Origin: Lachnospiraceae bacterium UBA7202
GTDB lineage: Bacteria > Bacillota > Clostridia > Lachnospirales > Lachnospiraceae
DNA: 50,860 nucleotides
Reading direction: 5' to 3'
Assembly (NCBI GenBank): GCA_002490705.1
Contig: DKUO01000009.1
Span: 1,233 to 52,092, forward strand
Positions 41,512-49,862 of this stretch are shown here, one piece after another. Made by a program: the position numbers and the translations under genes. Numbering within the stretch: the stretch's first letter is position 1; the number at the start of each line of letters is the position of its first letter. The notes beneath the pieces were generated by a model. The model made no database searches and had not been told where the DNA came from. It worked only from the letters and a program-made list of their open reading frames with translations.

Positions 41512-43251
41512 ATGAATTACAATAATTTATGTCCAAATTGTATGCGGGAGATACAGCCCGAAAGAAGTACGGTCTGTCCGTATTGCGGCTGTATCGTGGA
41601 AAACGGACCAGAACTTACCCATCAACTGAGGCCTTTTACGATTTTAGACGGTAAGTATCTGGTGGGAAACGTATTGGGTGAGGGAGGATTCGGGATTACC
41701 TATATCGGCTGTGACCTGAATCTTGAAATTAGGATTGCAGTCAAAGAGTTTTACCCGAACGGTTTTTGCAGAAGGGAATCCGCTGTCACGAATATGGTAT
41801 CCGCATACGGCGGATCTCACGCGGAAGCTTATGAAAAATGGAAGGGAAAATTTGTAAGAGAAGCGAAAAGCCTTGCGAAATGTTCCCATCTGCCGGGTAT
41901 TGTGGGCGTGAAGGATTTCTTCGAGGAGAACAATACCGCATACATCGTAATGGAATATCTGGAAGGAGAAACATTAAAGGAGTATATAGACAGGCAGGGA
42001 GGAAAACTGCCGGTTCCGCAGATTTTGGAGGCTATGGAACCAATTATGGCTGCTCTGGCGCAGGTGCATATGACAGGCTTGATCCATCGGGATATTAGCC
42101 CGGATAATATTATGATAACGACAGGCGGCGCTATGAAGCTTTTGGATTTCGGTGCGGCGGTGGATTTCATGAAGGGGGAGGAAAAAAGCCTCTCCATTAT
42201 GCTGAAGCCCGGTTATGCCCCGGAAGAACAGTATCGCACAAAGGGAAAGCAAGGTCCATGGTCGGATGTGTATGCGCTGGCGGCCACGATTTACAAATGT
42301 ATTACAGGTATTACACCGCCCGAAGCGATGGAGCGCTTGAGGACGGATGGACTGGTGGCGCCTCGAGAGATGGGAATCGTCATGGCTCCCTCCGCGGAAG
42401 CGGCGCTGCTAAAGGGAATGAGTGTCTATGCAAATGACAGATATCAGACGATGGAAGAATTCCATCGGGCGTTGACGGTAAGAACGAAGACGGAAAAGAC
42501 AATAAGGCCGCGGATGCCGGTTGAGACGGTTTCGATTCATGAGCATAAAAGGGGAAATGGTTACGGCGGGGCAGTAGGAATTGCGGCCGGCGCTGCGGTT
42601 TTGCTGATTGTGTTTCTTATTCTGACGGTTTGGGCAGTCGGACAGGGGGAGCAGCAGGAGTCGGCTGCACTGCCTGTGACAGAGGGAGTGGAGGATACTT
42701 CCGAGGATGCTGTAAAAGAGGAGGAAGGAGAAGCTCCTTTGGAGACTTCGGGGCAGGAGTCAGCGGAGATGCAGAAAACGGAAACAGCGGAAGAAGAGAG
42801 CGTAACATACCGTTATGAATTTCTGGTAGATGATGTGACATGGTATGAGGCCTACGAGGATTGTGTGGCAAGGGGTGGGCATCTGGTGACGATCGAATCA
42901 TCGGAAGAATTTGAAATTTTAACGGAGCAGCTTATGGATCAGGATATGGAACGCTATATTTTCTGGATGGGCGGAATGCGTCTGGCAGAGAGCCGTGATT
43001 ACCATTGGGTTGACGCGGAGGGAAATCCTGGAGAACTTTTGCTAAACGGCGAAGGCGCGGGGGAATATCAGGACTACTGGTTGGAAGGAGAGCCGAGTTA
43101 TCAGAGTGGGGAAACCCAGGAGCGGTTTATGATGCTTTTTTATAAGCAGGATCAGGGAAGATGGGTGTGGAATGACGCGACGGACGATCTATTGTCGGAA
43201 GCGCCTTTTTATGAGGGCAGAATTGCCTATATCTGCGAATTGGGAAGTTGA
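41512..43251 (+). CDS. Transmembrane Ser/Thr kinase with zinc ribbon and extracellular C-type-lectin-like domain
   Basis: This 579-residue kinase has an N-terminal zinc ribbon (C7, C10, C22, C25), a kinase domain (about residues 42-322), a membrane helix (352-375), an acidic linker and an outer C-type-lectin-like domain (about 436-577: WYEAYEDCVARGGHLVTIES, IFWMGGMR, DYWLEGEPSY, GRWVWNDA, YICEL). The two lectin-fold cysteines are C451 and C575. Kinase residues are GEGGFG (56-61), K78, H192-R193-D194, DFG (212-214) and APEEQ. The catalytic loop reads HRDISPDN, with serine where most Ser/Thr kinases have lysine. It probably senses a glycan or protein at the surface. The ATG at 41512 lies 7 bases after the VWA gene. 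Confidence 0.9.
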   Translation: MNYNNLCPNCMREIQPERSTVCPYCGCIVENGPELTHQLRPFTILDGKYLVGNVLGEGGFGITYIGCDLNLEIRIAVKEFYPNGFCRRESAVTNMVSAYGGSHAEAYEKWKGKFVREAKSLAKCSHLPGIVGVKDFFEENNTAYIVMEYLEGETLKEYIDRQGGKLPVPQILEAMEPIMAALAQVHMTGLIHRDISPDNIMITTGGAMKLLDFGAAVDFMKGEEKSLSIMLKPGYAPEEQYRTKGKQGPWSDVYALAATIYKCITGITPPEAMERLRTDGLVAPREMGIVMAPSAEAALLKGMSVYANDRYQTMEEFHRALTVRTKTEKTIRPRMPVETVSIHEHKRGNGYGGAVGIAAGAAVLLIVFLILTVWAVGQGEQQESAALPVTEGVEDTSEDAVKEEEGEAPLETSGQESAEMQKTETAEEESVTYRYEFLVDDVTWYEAYEDCVARGGHLVTIESSEEFEILTEQLMDQDMERYIFWMGGMRLAESRDYHWVDAEGNPGELLLNGEGAGEYQDYWLEGEPSYQSGETQERFMMLFYKQDQGRWVWNDATDDLLSEAPFYEGRIAYICELGS

Positions 43252-43314
43252 TTCCGGCAGACAAAGTGACGGACAGACGTGAAGTGTATTTTTTGATTTG
43301 AGGAGAACAGGAAA

Positions 43315-45633
43315 ATGGATGTTGAAAGATTATGTATGGGATGTATGAAAGAGCTGAAACAGCCGGGAATATGTCCGAAGTGCGGCTATAATCCTGCGGC
43401 TGTGAATACAGAGGGGCATTATCTGAAGCCCTATACCATCTTAAACGGGAAATATCTTGTGGGCAGGGTGCTTGGCGAGGGCGGTTTCGGCATTACCTAT
43501 ATCGGATTTGACCTTAACCTGGAATTGCCGATTGCCATTAAGGAGTTTTATCCCAACGGCTATGTCACGCGGGAAGGCGATGTGACAAGTATGGTAAGCG
43601 TTTATCGTGGGACCAATATGGAAGCCATTTCCAAGTGGAAAAGTAATTTTATCAGGGAGGCGAGAACCCTTGCCAAGTGCTCCCATTTGTCCGGTATTGT
43701 GGGCGTGAAGGATTTTTTTGAGGAAAATGGCACGGCGTATATTGCGATGGAATATCTGGAAGGCATGACATTAAAGGCGTATGTGAAGTCTTGCGGCGGA
43801 AAGGTGGAAGTAAACAGTTTGCTGAAAACATTGGAGCCGGTTATGACTTCCCTTGCAAAAGTACACGAATCGGGATTGATTCATCGGGATATCAGCCCGG
43901 ATAATATTATGCTGTTAGAGAACGGCAATATGAAGCTGTTGGATTTCGGTGCGGCAAGAGATTACTCGGCGGAAAATGAGAAGAGCCTGTCCGTTCTGCT
44001 GAAACCGGGTTATGCGCCGGAGGAGCAGTACAGGACGAGAGGAAAACAGGGCCCGTGGTCAGATGTGTACGCCTTTGCGGCGACCATTTATAAGTGTATT
44101 ACAGGTGTTACACCGCCGGAATCCATGGAACGGATGCGGGAGGACGACTTAAAGAAGCCGTCAGAACTGGGCATAGCGATTTCTCCACAAATGGAGGAAG
44201 CCCTGCTTAAGGGAATGGCTGTGTATGCAGAGAACAGATACCAGTCCATGGCTGAGTTTATGAACGCTTTGATGGCGGGCAGACAGCCGATGCCGGCAGA
44301 TCAGCCGACGCCGGCGGCCGCAGAGCAGGTTCCGCAAAGACAAGAGTTTTCTCTGCCCGCAAAACCGACGCAGGCGGGGGAAGCAGCCGGCGGACAGGGA
44401 ACGGCCGTAGATAACGCGATAAATTTTTGCAAAAAAAATGGCGTTGCGATTGCTGTGGCAGGCGTTTTACTGGTGGCAGTGATTGCTGTATTGGGAAGCA
44501 GGAAGAATGGGGAAGAAAAGCCGGCGGCAGATATGGAAGATACTCAGATAGAAACCGTTGAAATGCCGCAGCAGGAGGAAGAAAAAGAGGAAGAGGAAAA
44601 GAAAAACGCAGAGGCGGAGGCGGAGAAGGCGAAAGAAGAGGAAGAGAATAGAAAAAAGGCGCTGAGGCTTTTGGAAGATGGCAAGGCAAATTTTGCGCAG
44701 GGGAATTACGGAAGTGCACGGGAGCTTTTTGCAGAGGCGAAAAGTTTAGCGCCGCAGAACGTGGATATCTATCTTGCGGAATGTGATTTGTATTTACAGC
44801 AGGACGATTATTTGTCGGCGGTGGGCGCTCTGAAAGAGGGAATTGCACAGACAGGAAATATCATGTTGGATACAAAGAAAGATGAGCTGATGGCGAGCAT
44901 TCACTTAATGAGACAGGAAAAGTATCAGAATGGCATCATTCGGGAGATCAAGACTTACGATGAGGAAGGTCTGATAATGGGTCGGAGTTTATATGACGAG
45001 TATGGAAATTTGTTAGAATGGAGCGAGTATACTTATGAGGATGGTGTTTTGGCCTATGAGATTGTCTATTATGAGGATGGCGAAAGAAAGTTCGGTTTTA
45101 CCTATAATGAGGATGGAACGGAAGATGTATACACCGCCTATGACCGGGATGGCCGGATGACAGAAGTGTCTGTCGCGGAGTACACAGATAATGGTCTGCT
45201 GGCTCAAAAGACATATTATGAGACACAAGGGTTGTCCAGACAGTCAGGAATGAATGACGTATATGCGAACGGGGTGAAATGGTGGATGGCTTATGAATAT
45301 GACGGAAACGGAAACTTGATCAAGGATATCAGTTATAATAAAGACGGGTCTGTGAGCAGCTGGCAGGAATATTATTATGATGAGAATGGCTATGCGATAG
45401 GTTATAGTGCATTTTATGCAGACGGTGTGATGAATGGTCATGGTGAAAACTTCTATGATGCGCAGGGCAATCAAATTAGTGTCGTTGAGTATGATGAAAA
45501 CGGGAATGTGAACAAAAAGAAGGAGTATGAATATGATCCTGCGGGAAACTGGCTCAGGGAAAGGGATTATTATGGGGATACGGAAACGGTTTCCGACGAG
45601 CTGGAATATGTGAATACGTATGAGTTTTATTAA
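43315..45633 (+). CDS. Transmembrane Ser/Thr kinase with zinc ribbon, TPR and YD-like repeats
   Basis: This 772-residue kinase is a paralogue of the preceding one. It has a zinc ribbon (C7, C10, C20, C23), a kinase domain (about residues 40-322: GEGGFG 54-59, K76, H190-R191-D192, DFG 210-212), a membrane helix (376-394), a charged coiled linker, TPR-like helices (445-515) and a series of YD-like repeats (about 545-770), with units such as YDEYGNLLEWSEYTYEDG and YDGNGNLIKDISYNKDG. The repeats resemble those of RHS/YwqK-like surface proteins and should lie outside the cell. The catalytic loop again reads HRDISPDN. It is the last gene of the operon, with a terminator about 90 bases after its stop codon. 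Confidence 0.9.
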   Translation: MDVERLCMGCMKELKQPGICPKCGYNPAAVNTEGHYLKPYTILNGKYLVGRVLGEGGFGITYIGFDLNLELPIAIKEFYPNGYVTREGDVTSMVSVYRGTNMEAISKWKSNFIREARTLAKCSHLSGIVGVKDFFEENGTAYIAMEYLEGMTLKAYVKSCGGKVEVNSLLKTLEPVMTSLAKVHESGLIHRDISPDNIMLLENGNMKLLDFGAARDYSAENEKSLSVLLKPGYAPEEQYRTRGKQGPWSDVYAFAATIYKCITGVTPPESMERMREDDLKKPSELGIAISPQMEEALLKGMAVYAENRYQSMAEFMNALMAGRQPMPADQPTPAAAEQVPQRQEFSLPAKPTQAGEAAGGQGTAVDNAINFCKKNGVAIAVAGVLLVAVIAVLGSRKNGEEKPAADMEDTQIETVEMPQQEEEKEEEEKKNAEAEAEKAKEEEENRKKALRLLEDGKANFAQGNYGSARELFAEAKSLAPQNVDIYLAECDLYLQQDDYLSAVGALKEGIAQTGNIMLDTKKDELMASIHLMRQEKYQNGIIREIKTYDEEGLIMGRSLYDEYGNLLEWSEYTYEDGVLAYEIVYYEDGERKFGFTYNEDGTEDVYTAYDRDGRMTEVSVAEYTDNGLLAQKTYYETQGLSRQSGMNDVYANGVKWWMAYEYDGNGNLIKDISYNKDGSVSSWQEYYYDENGYAIGYSAFYADGVMNGHGENFYDAQGNQISVVEYDENGNVNKKKEYEYDPAGNWLRERDYYGDTETVSDELEYVNTYEFY

Positions 45634-45723
45634 GCAAGTTTTTTCGCATTTTTTTTAAAATACCGCTTGATTTTGACAAAATTTTTTGTTACAATTGCTT
45701 TTGTAAAATTCCCCTTTTACACT

Positions 45724-45766
45724 GAGCAGGTGAAAGACTTTTTTTAAGCCCTTCACCTGTTCTTTT
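45724..45766. terminator. Terminator between the kinase operon and the ABC importer
   Basis: GAGCAGGTGAA and TTCACCTGTTC form an 11-bp stem (one G-T pair) with a 17-base loop, followed by TTTT. It ends the kinase operon and could also work for the converging importer operon. Confidence 0.85.
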
Positions 45767-45777
45767 ATTTCTACGTG

Positions 45778-46581
45778 CTACTTCGACAATAAAATACGGT
45801 CGTTATCTAATTGCTTCCCCGCGCGGATTCTGAACTGTTCTAAAAGCCCGTCAATGGTGAGATTTTTCCGCTCATCCCCCGACACATGAAATACGATGCG
45901 TCCCCCGTCCATCATGAGGGTACGGTTCCCGAGAGAGAGGGCCTGATGCATGTTGTGGGTCACCATCAGGCAGGTGATATTCCGTTCGGCAATGATTTTT
46001 TCCGTGAGGGACAGCACCTTGTCTGCCGTAGCCGGGTCGAGGGCGGCGGTGTGTTCGTCCAGCAGAAGGATGCGGGGCGTCACCATAGTTGCCATTAGGA
46101 GTGTGAGCGCCTGCCGCTGTCCGCCGGAAAGCAGTCCGACGGGCTGTTTCATGCGATCCTCCAGTCCCATGTCCAGAAGGGAGAGCTGTTCCCGGAACCG
46201 GGTCTTTTCCTTTGCACTGATCCGGCTGAAGTAGGCGTGTCTGGCGGTAGAAGCCCGCAGATAGGCGAGCGCCATATTCTCTTCGATGGTCATATGGGGC
46301 GCCGTCCCCTTCAAGGGATCCTGAAAAAGATGGCCGATCACTTTGCTTCTTGTATGTTCTTTGGTGTAGGTGATATCCTCGCCGCCCAGTATGATCCGTC
46401 CCTCATCCACATAAAAGCTTCCCGTGATGGCGTTAAAGAGGGTAGATTTTCCCGCGCCGTTACTGCCGACGATGGTGGCAAAATCCCCGTCTGCGAGAGA
46501 CAGGCTTACATGATCCAGCGCCTTTTTTTCGTTGACGGTGCCGGGGTTAAAGGTTTTGGAGACTGCGTCAATGGTCAGCAT
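45778..46581 (-). CDS. ABC importer ATPase (probable tryptophan transporter)
   Basis: This 267-residue ATP-binding subunit has the Walker A motif VGSNGAGKST, Q-loop HLFQDPLKG, signature LLSGGQRQAL, Walker B RILLLDEHTAALD and H-loop VTHNMHQ. It powers import with the permease and binding protein encoded upstream on the same strand. The ATG at 46581 follows AGGAGG and overlaps the end of the permease gene by 14 bases. The tryptophan assignment comes from the T-box leader of the operon. Confidence 0.9.
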   Translation of the reverse strand: MLTIDAVSKTFNPGTVNEKKALDHVSLSLADGDFATIVGSNGAGKSTLFNAITGSFYVDEGRIILGGEDITYTKEHTRSKVIGHLFQDPLKGTAPHMTIEENMALAYLRASTARHAYFSRISAKEKTRFREQLSLLDMGLEDRMKQPVGLLSGGQRQALTLLMATMVTPRILLLDEHTAALDPATADKVLSLTEKIIAERNITCLMVTHNMHQALSLGNRTLMMDGGRIVFHVSGDERKNLTIDGLLEQFRIRAGKQLDNDRILLSK

Positions 46582-47521
46582 CTGCGTTCCCTCCTTTCTG
46601 TACATGCCGGGGGTTATTGCTTCGCATTTTGTAGAAACGGTATTTTTCCTTCAAGTAGGGGAAGGAAATGGCAATCGCTACGATGATGGCGGAAACCAGC
46701 TTGAGGGCTTCCGCAGGTACGTTCAGGCGAAGCGCCAAGGCTACGATGAAGCGGTAGAGGCAGCTTCCGAGAACCACGCCGATTACCTTCTTAAACATGC
46801 CTCCCTTTCCGGTCAGCGTCTCCCCGATGATCAGGCTCGCCAGAGCGATGGTCACCATGCCGGTGCCAAGATTGATGTCGCAGGATTTCTGGTATTGTCC
46901 GAGAATCGCGCCGGACAGAGCAGTGAGAGCGTTCGCGATACATAAGCCCACCGTGATCATAAACAGCGGGTTGATGCTGGATGCCCGCACCATATGTTCG
47001 TTGTCGCCGGTGGCGCGGATGGAGAGTCCAAGTCTGGTGTTCAAAAACCACGATAAGGCAATGCCGATCACCAGCACAATCGCGAGGACGATCAGGAACT
47101 TATACCAGGAATCATACCACGGAGACAGGATTTTGTCTTTGGCAAGACTGAAAATGGTGTCGCAGGCAAAGAGGTTTACGTTGGAAGAAAAATCCATTAC
47201 CGCGATGTTGATGGTGTAAAGTCCGGTGTTGACAATGATGCCGGCCAGAATGGAGGGAACCCCCATTCTGGTCTGCAAAAAGGCGGTGATAAAGCCGGAA
47301 CAGATACCGGCGCCCATTGCGGCGAAGAGGGCCAGAAATGGATGGCCCGCCAGCGTCACCATGGCGCCCACCGCGCAGCCTAAGGTGAAACAGCCGTCGG
47401 TGGACAGATCCGCAATATTTAAGATGCTAAACGAGATAAACAGCGCCAGCGCCACCAGAGCGTAGATACAGCCCAGCTCCAGCGCGCTCTGCAAAATGGA
47501 AAGTGTAAACAGGGAACTCAT
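46568..47521 (-). CDS. ABC importer permease (probable tryptophan transporter)
   Basis: This 317-residue integral membrane subunit has about eight to nine helices and the pattern of the branched-chain amino acid/ribose permease superfamily (MSSLFTLSILQSALELGCIYALVALALFISF and GCFTLGCAVGAM). It belongs with ABC_sub_bind-type binding proteins, as in TrpXYZ of streptococci. It starts 1 base after the binding-protein stop codon, and AGGAG lies within the end of that gene, so translation is probably coupled. Confidence 0.88.
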   Translation of the reverse strand: MSSLFTLSILQSALELGCIYALVALALFISFSILNIADLSTDGCFTLGCAVGAMVTLAGHPFLALFAAMGAGICSGFITAFLQTRMGVPSILAGIIVNTGLYTINIAVMDFSSNVNLFACDTIFSLAKDKILSPWYDSWYKFLIVLAIVLVIGIALSWFLNTRLGLSIRATGDNEHMVRASSINPLFMITVGLCIANALTALSGAILGQYQKSCDINLGTGMVTIALASLIIGETLTGKGGMFKKVIGVVLGSCLYRFIVALALRLNVPAEALKLVSAIIVAIAISFPYLKEKYRFYKMRSNNPRHVQKGGNADADH

Positions 47522-47522
47522 C

Positions 47523-48590
47523 TTAATTAAATTCCTCCGCAGTTTGGATTTCTACCAGATTGGAGCATTTGTCCGCGAACATACTGTAGTCAAGTCCAAT
47601 GGCCTCGGCGGTTTCGGTGTTCACTGTGGCAATGCCGTTATCCATGGTCTGCACGGCCATGGAAGCGGGATCTTTGCCGTTTGCCAGAATATCGACTGCC
47701 ATGTCGGCGGTGGCGGTGCCCAGTTCCACATAGTTTACGCCGTAGCCCATGAACGCGCCGTTTAAGGCGAAGGAGTCCGCACCGCCGTAGTGAGGCACCT
47801 TGGCGTCGATGAATTTCTCATAGATGGCAAGCTCCGCCGTCATCACGTTGTTATCGGTTGGTGTAAATACTGCCTCCGCGCCGGAGGCGATCAGGGCGTC
47901 CGCCGCAAGGGAGATTTCCCCGTTGTTGGTGCCTGTTTTTTCCACCACGGAGATCCCTTTTTCCTCGCAGTATGCCTTCGCGGCGGCGATGGCGGCGGTG
48001 GAAGAGTCCTGGCTCTTGTCGTAGAGAAGGCCTACCGTCTGGATATCCGGGTCAGCGGAAAGCATCAGATCAAAGACCGCCTCCGTATTTAAGGCGTCCG
48101 AAGTCCCGGTGATGTTGGAACCGGGGGCGTCCATGGAAGCTACCAGTCCTGCGCCTACGGGATCGGAAACGGCGGAGAAGACTACGGGAATCAGACTGCC
48201 GTCCTTCCTCGGATTTTCCGCCGTGGCATTCTGCATGACCATGGCAACCGGCGTGGCAACGGGGATAATGAGATCCACATCGGAGGCGATCAGGTCAGTG
48301 GCGATCTGATTCATGGTGGTGGCGTCCGCCTGCCCGTTGTAGGTGTAATTTTTGTAGTCAAAGAAAATGTCTGTTTCTTCGGTCTTTTTGTCAAGTTCCG
48401 CCTGCACAGCAGCCACAATCTGATTCAGGGAAGCGTCGTCCACGTACTGCACGATGCCGACCTTGTAGGCCCTGCCGGTTTTGCCGTTGGAAGCGCCGGA
48501 ATCCTCGGAACTGCCGGATGTGCCGCAGCCTGTGAGGGCAGCGGTGAGAACCGCGCCTGCCAGTAACAGTGTGATAGATTTCTTTTTCAT
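47523..48590 (-). CDS. Substrate-binding lipoprotein of the ABC importer (TrpX-like)
   Basis: This 355-residue lipoprotein has a signal peptide with lipobox LTGC (Cys22) followed by a serine-rich linker. The mature part belongs to the ABC_sub_bind (DUF534) family: KVGIVQYVDDASLNQIVAAVQAELD, VAMVMQNATAENP and GLLYDKSQDSSTAA. It captures the substrate outside the membrane and delivers it to the permease. The ATG at 48590 follows AAGGAGG; the frame continues upstream into the leader but without a start signal. The UGG-specifier T-box indicates tryptophan as substrate. Confidence 0.88.
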   Translation of the reverse strand: MKKKSITLLLAGAVLTAALTGCGTSGSSEDSGASNGKTGRAYKVGIVQYVDDASLNQIVAAVQAELDKKTEETDIFFDYKNYTYNGQADATTMNQIATDLIASDVDLIIPVATPVAMVMQNATAENPRKDGSLIPVVFSAVSDPVGAGLVASMDAPGSNITGTSDALNTEAVFDLMLSADPDIQTVGLLYDKSQDSSTAAIAAAKAYCEEKGISVVEKTGTNNGEISLAADALIASGAEAVFTPTDNNVMTAELAIYEKFIDAKVPHYGGADSFALNGAFMGYGVNYVELGTATADMAVDILANGKDPASMAVQTMDNGIATVNTETAEAIGLDYSMFADKCSNLVEIQTAEEFN

Positions 48591-48610
48591 AATAGTGTTC
48601 CTCCTTTTTA

Positions 48611-48900
48611 GTTGGTGACAAAAAAACCGCCCCAGACAAAAGTCTGAGACGGTAATAAACAAGGTTATTATCGCGGTACCACTCAAATTGATGCGGGAAC
48701 GCAGTCCCCGATCCGCTCTTTCCATATACGATCATATATGCCGCCTTGGTAACGGGTGCGGTTCCCGCCGGGGGCTACTCTGTCGGCATGTAATCTAACA
48801 TTTCAGCCCGGCCTCGAAAGTCCATTCGGTACAAGTGCCATGCCGTCTTCCACCAGCTGACGGCTCTCTGTAATGGTTAACCCATACGTACTACTCTTTC
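48611..48900 (-). ncRNA. T-box riboswitch, tryptophan specifier (UGG)
   Basis: The leader of the importer operon on the minus strand contains the hallmarks of a T-box. AGAGAG of stem I is at 48869-48864. The specifier TGG at 48824-48822 stands in the context CGAA-TGG-ACTTTCGAG. The T-box sequence TGGTACCGCG is at 48681-48672. An 11-bp terminator stem followed by seven T residues is at 48652-48620. Uncharged tRNA-Trp should pair with UGG and with the antiterminator, allowing transcription when tryptophan is scarce. This assigns the substrate of the importer. Confidence 0.95.
48620..48652 (-). terminator. Conditional terminator of the T-box leader
   Basis: On the minus strand CCGTCTCAGAC, TTTT and GTCTGGGGCGG form an 11-bp stem (two G-T pairs) followed by T7. 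It competes with the antiterminator built around TGGTACCGCG. Confidence 0.92.
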
Positions 48901-48941
48901 TCACAGGTTTGTGCTATGTGTTTCTGCAATTAATTTATTCC

Positions 48942-48970
48942 ACAATAATACTTTTGTTACGCATTGTCAA
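48942..48970 (-). promoter_or_regulatory. Sigma-A promoter of the T-box/importer operon
   Basis: On the minus strand a perfect TTGACA, a 17-base spacer and TATTGT. Transcription would start just upstream of the T-box leader. Confidence 0.7.
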
Positions 48971-49055
48971 TATTTTTTTGCGGTATGTTTTGCGAGTCTG
49001 CCAAGGGTATGCTACGATAAGTAGCAGAAAAAAGCGAAATGTAATCTCTGATTGC

Positions 49056-49084
49056 TTGTAATGCAACCTGCGTTTTCCTATACT
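49056..49084 (+). promoter_or_regulatory. Sigma-A promoter of the XRE regulator gene
   Basis: TTGTAA, a 17-base spacer and TATACT, 39 bases before the ATG at 49123. It diverges from the T-box promoter. Confidence 0.65.
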
Positions 49085-49122
49085 CGGCGTAGCAAAACAA
49101 GAGAATGAGAAGGAGGATTCAC

Positions 49123-49776
49123 ATGACATTTGCAGAAAAATTGAAACAAATTCGTAAGCAGGCAGGAATGTCGCAGGAACAGCTGGCGGAAAAGCTTGGC
49201 GTATCGAGACAGGCGGTCACGAAATGGGAAACGGATGGGGGTATCCCGGACATTGAGAATCTCATAGCGGTTTCCGCGCTGTTTTCCATTTCCATCGACG
49301 AGCTCCTATCAAATGAAAAGGGAACAAAAAAGCCGGAGGAGTATCTTTTTGAGAGCGTGACGGAATATGACATCGACGAGCCAAAACGCTATGATATGAA
49401 GTTCAGAGGGGCAAAACAGTTTGTATTGTCCTGCTATGAGGGTGAGAAAATCCGCGTTCGTCTGGCCTCCGACACATACGCCGCGCTCCAGACGGATTTC
49501 AAGGTCAGAATCGATATGGAGGTGGTCTGCCGCTCTTTGCACGGAGAGATTGCAATCAATCAGGTGTCGGCAACCTCAAGAATCCGTATTCCGGAGGGCA
49601 CGGCTTTCACCGCAGTCACAAAGGGGATCGGCACAAGCATTTCTTATGAAAAGGATGGAAAGCAGACGGAACGGTTTGACACCCCGGATGCGGAAAACGT
49701 GATTGAGTTAAACGGCATGAAGAGCGAGCTTGTGATCTGTGCCGTAAAGGAACACCATGGGACAGTAGCCATATAG
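49123..49776 (+). CDS. XRE-family transcriptional regulator
   Basis: This 217-residue protein has a standard Cro/CI helix-turn-helix at the N-terminus (residues 1-65: KLKQIRKQAGMSQEQLAEKLGVSRQAVTKWETDGGIPDIENLIAVS). The C-terminal 130 residues are beta-rich (AKQFVLSCYEGEKIRVRLASD, GEIAINQVSATSRIRIPEG) and look like a separate sheet or ligand domain that I cannot name. The ATG at 49123 has GAAGGAGG upstream. The ABC exporter genes start 87 bases downstream with their own promoter and are the likely target. Confidence 0.88.
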   Translation: MTFAEKLKQIRKQAGMSQEQLAEKLGVSRQAVTKWETDGGIPDIENLIAVSALFSISIDELLSNEKGTKKPEEYLFESVTEYDIDEPKRYDMKFRGAKQFVLSCYEGEKIRVRLASDTYAALQTDFKVRIDMEVVCRSLHGEIAINQVSATSRIRIPEGTAFTAVTKGIGTSISYEKDGKQTERFDTPDAENVIELNGMKSELVICAVKEHHGTVAI

Positions 49777-49812
49777 GCCGTTACACGGCCGAATGGCGGA
49801 TCTGCAATTTTC

Positions 49813-49841
49813 TTGCCGGATTTTATGCTGTATGGTAGAAT
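49813..49841 (+). promoter_or_regulatory. Sigma-A promoter of the ABC-2 exporter operon
   Basis: TTGCCG, a 17-base spacer and TAGAAT, 21 bases before the ATG at 49863, with RBS GGAGGAAAA between. Confidence 0.55.
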
Positions 49842-49862
49842 GGGTATTCGGAGGAAAAGCCA

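Noticed and set aside
32912..45633. Reading the island as a type VI or type VII secretion locus because of FHA and kinase genes
   Set aside because: No EssC/FtsK-type ATPase, WXG100 protein, sheath, VgrG or Hcp gene is present in the window.
45660..45700. TTGACA after the kinase operon as a further promoter
   Set aside because: No -10 element stands at 16-18 bases, and no plus-strand gene follows.
48391..48735. Minus-strand frame of 114 codons across the importer leader
   Set aside because: It runs through the T-box leader and the binding-protein gene in another frame and has no start signal.
49776..49800. GGCCG/CGGCC inverted repeat after the XRE gene as terminator
   Set aside because: The stem has only five pairs and no T tract follows.
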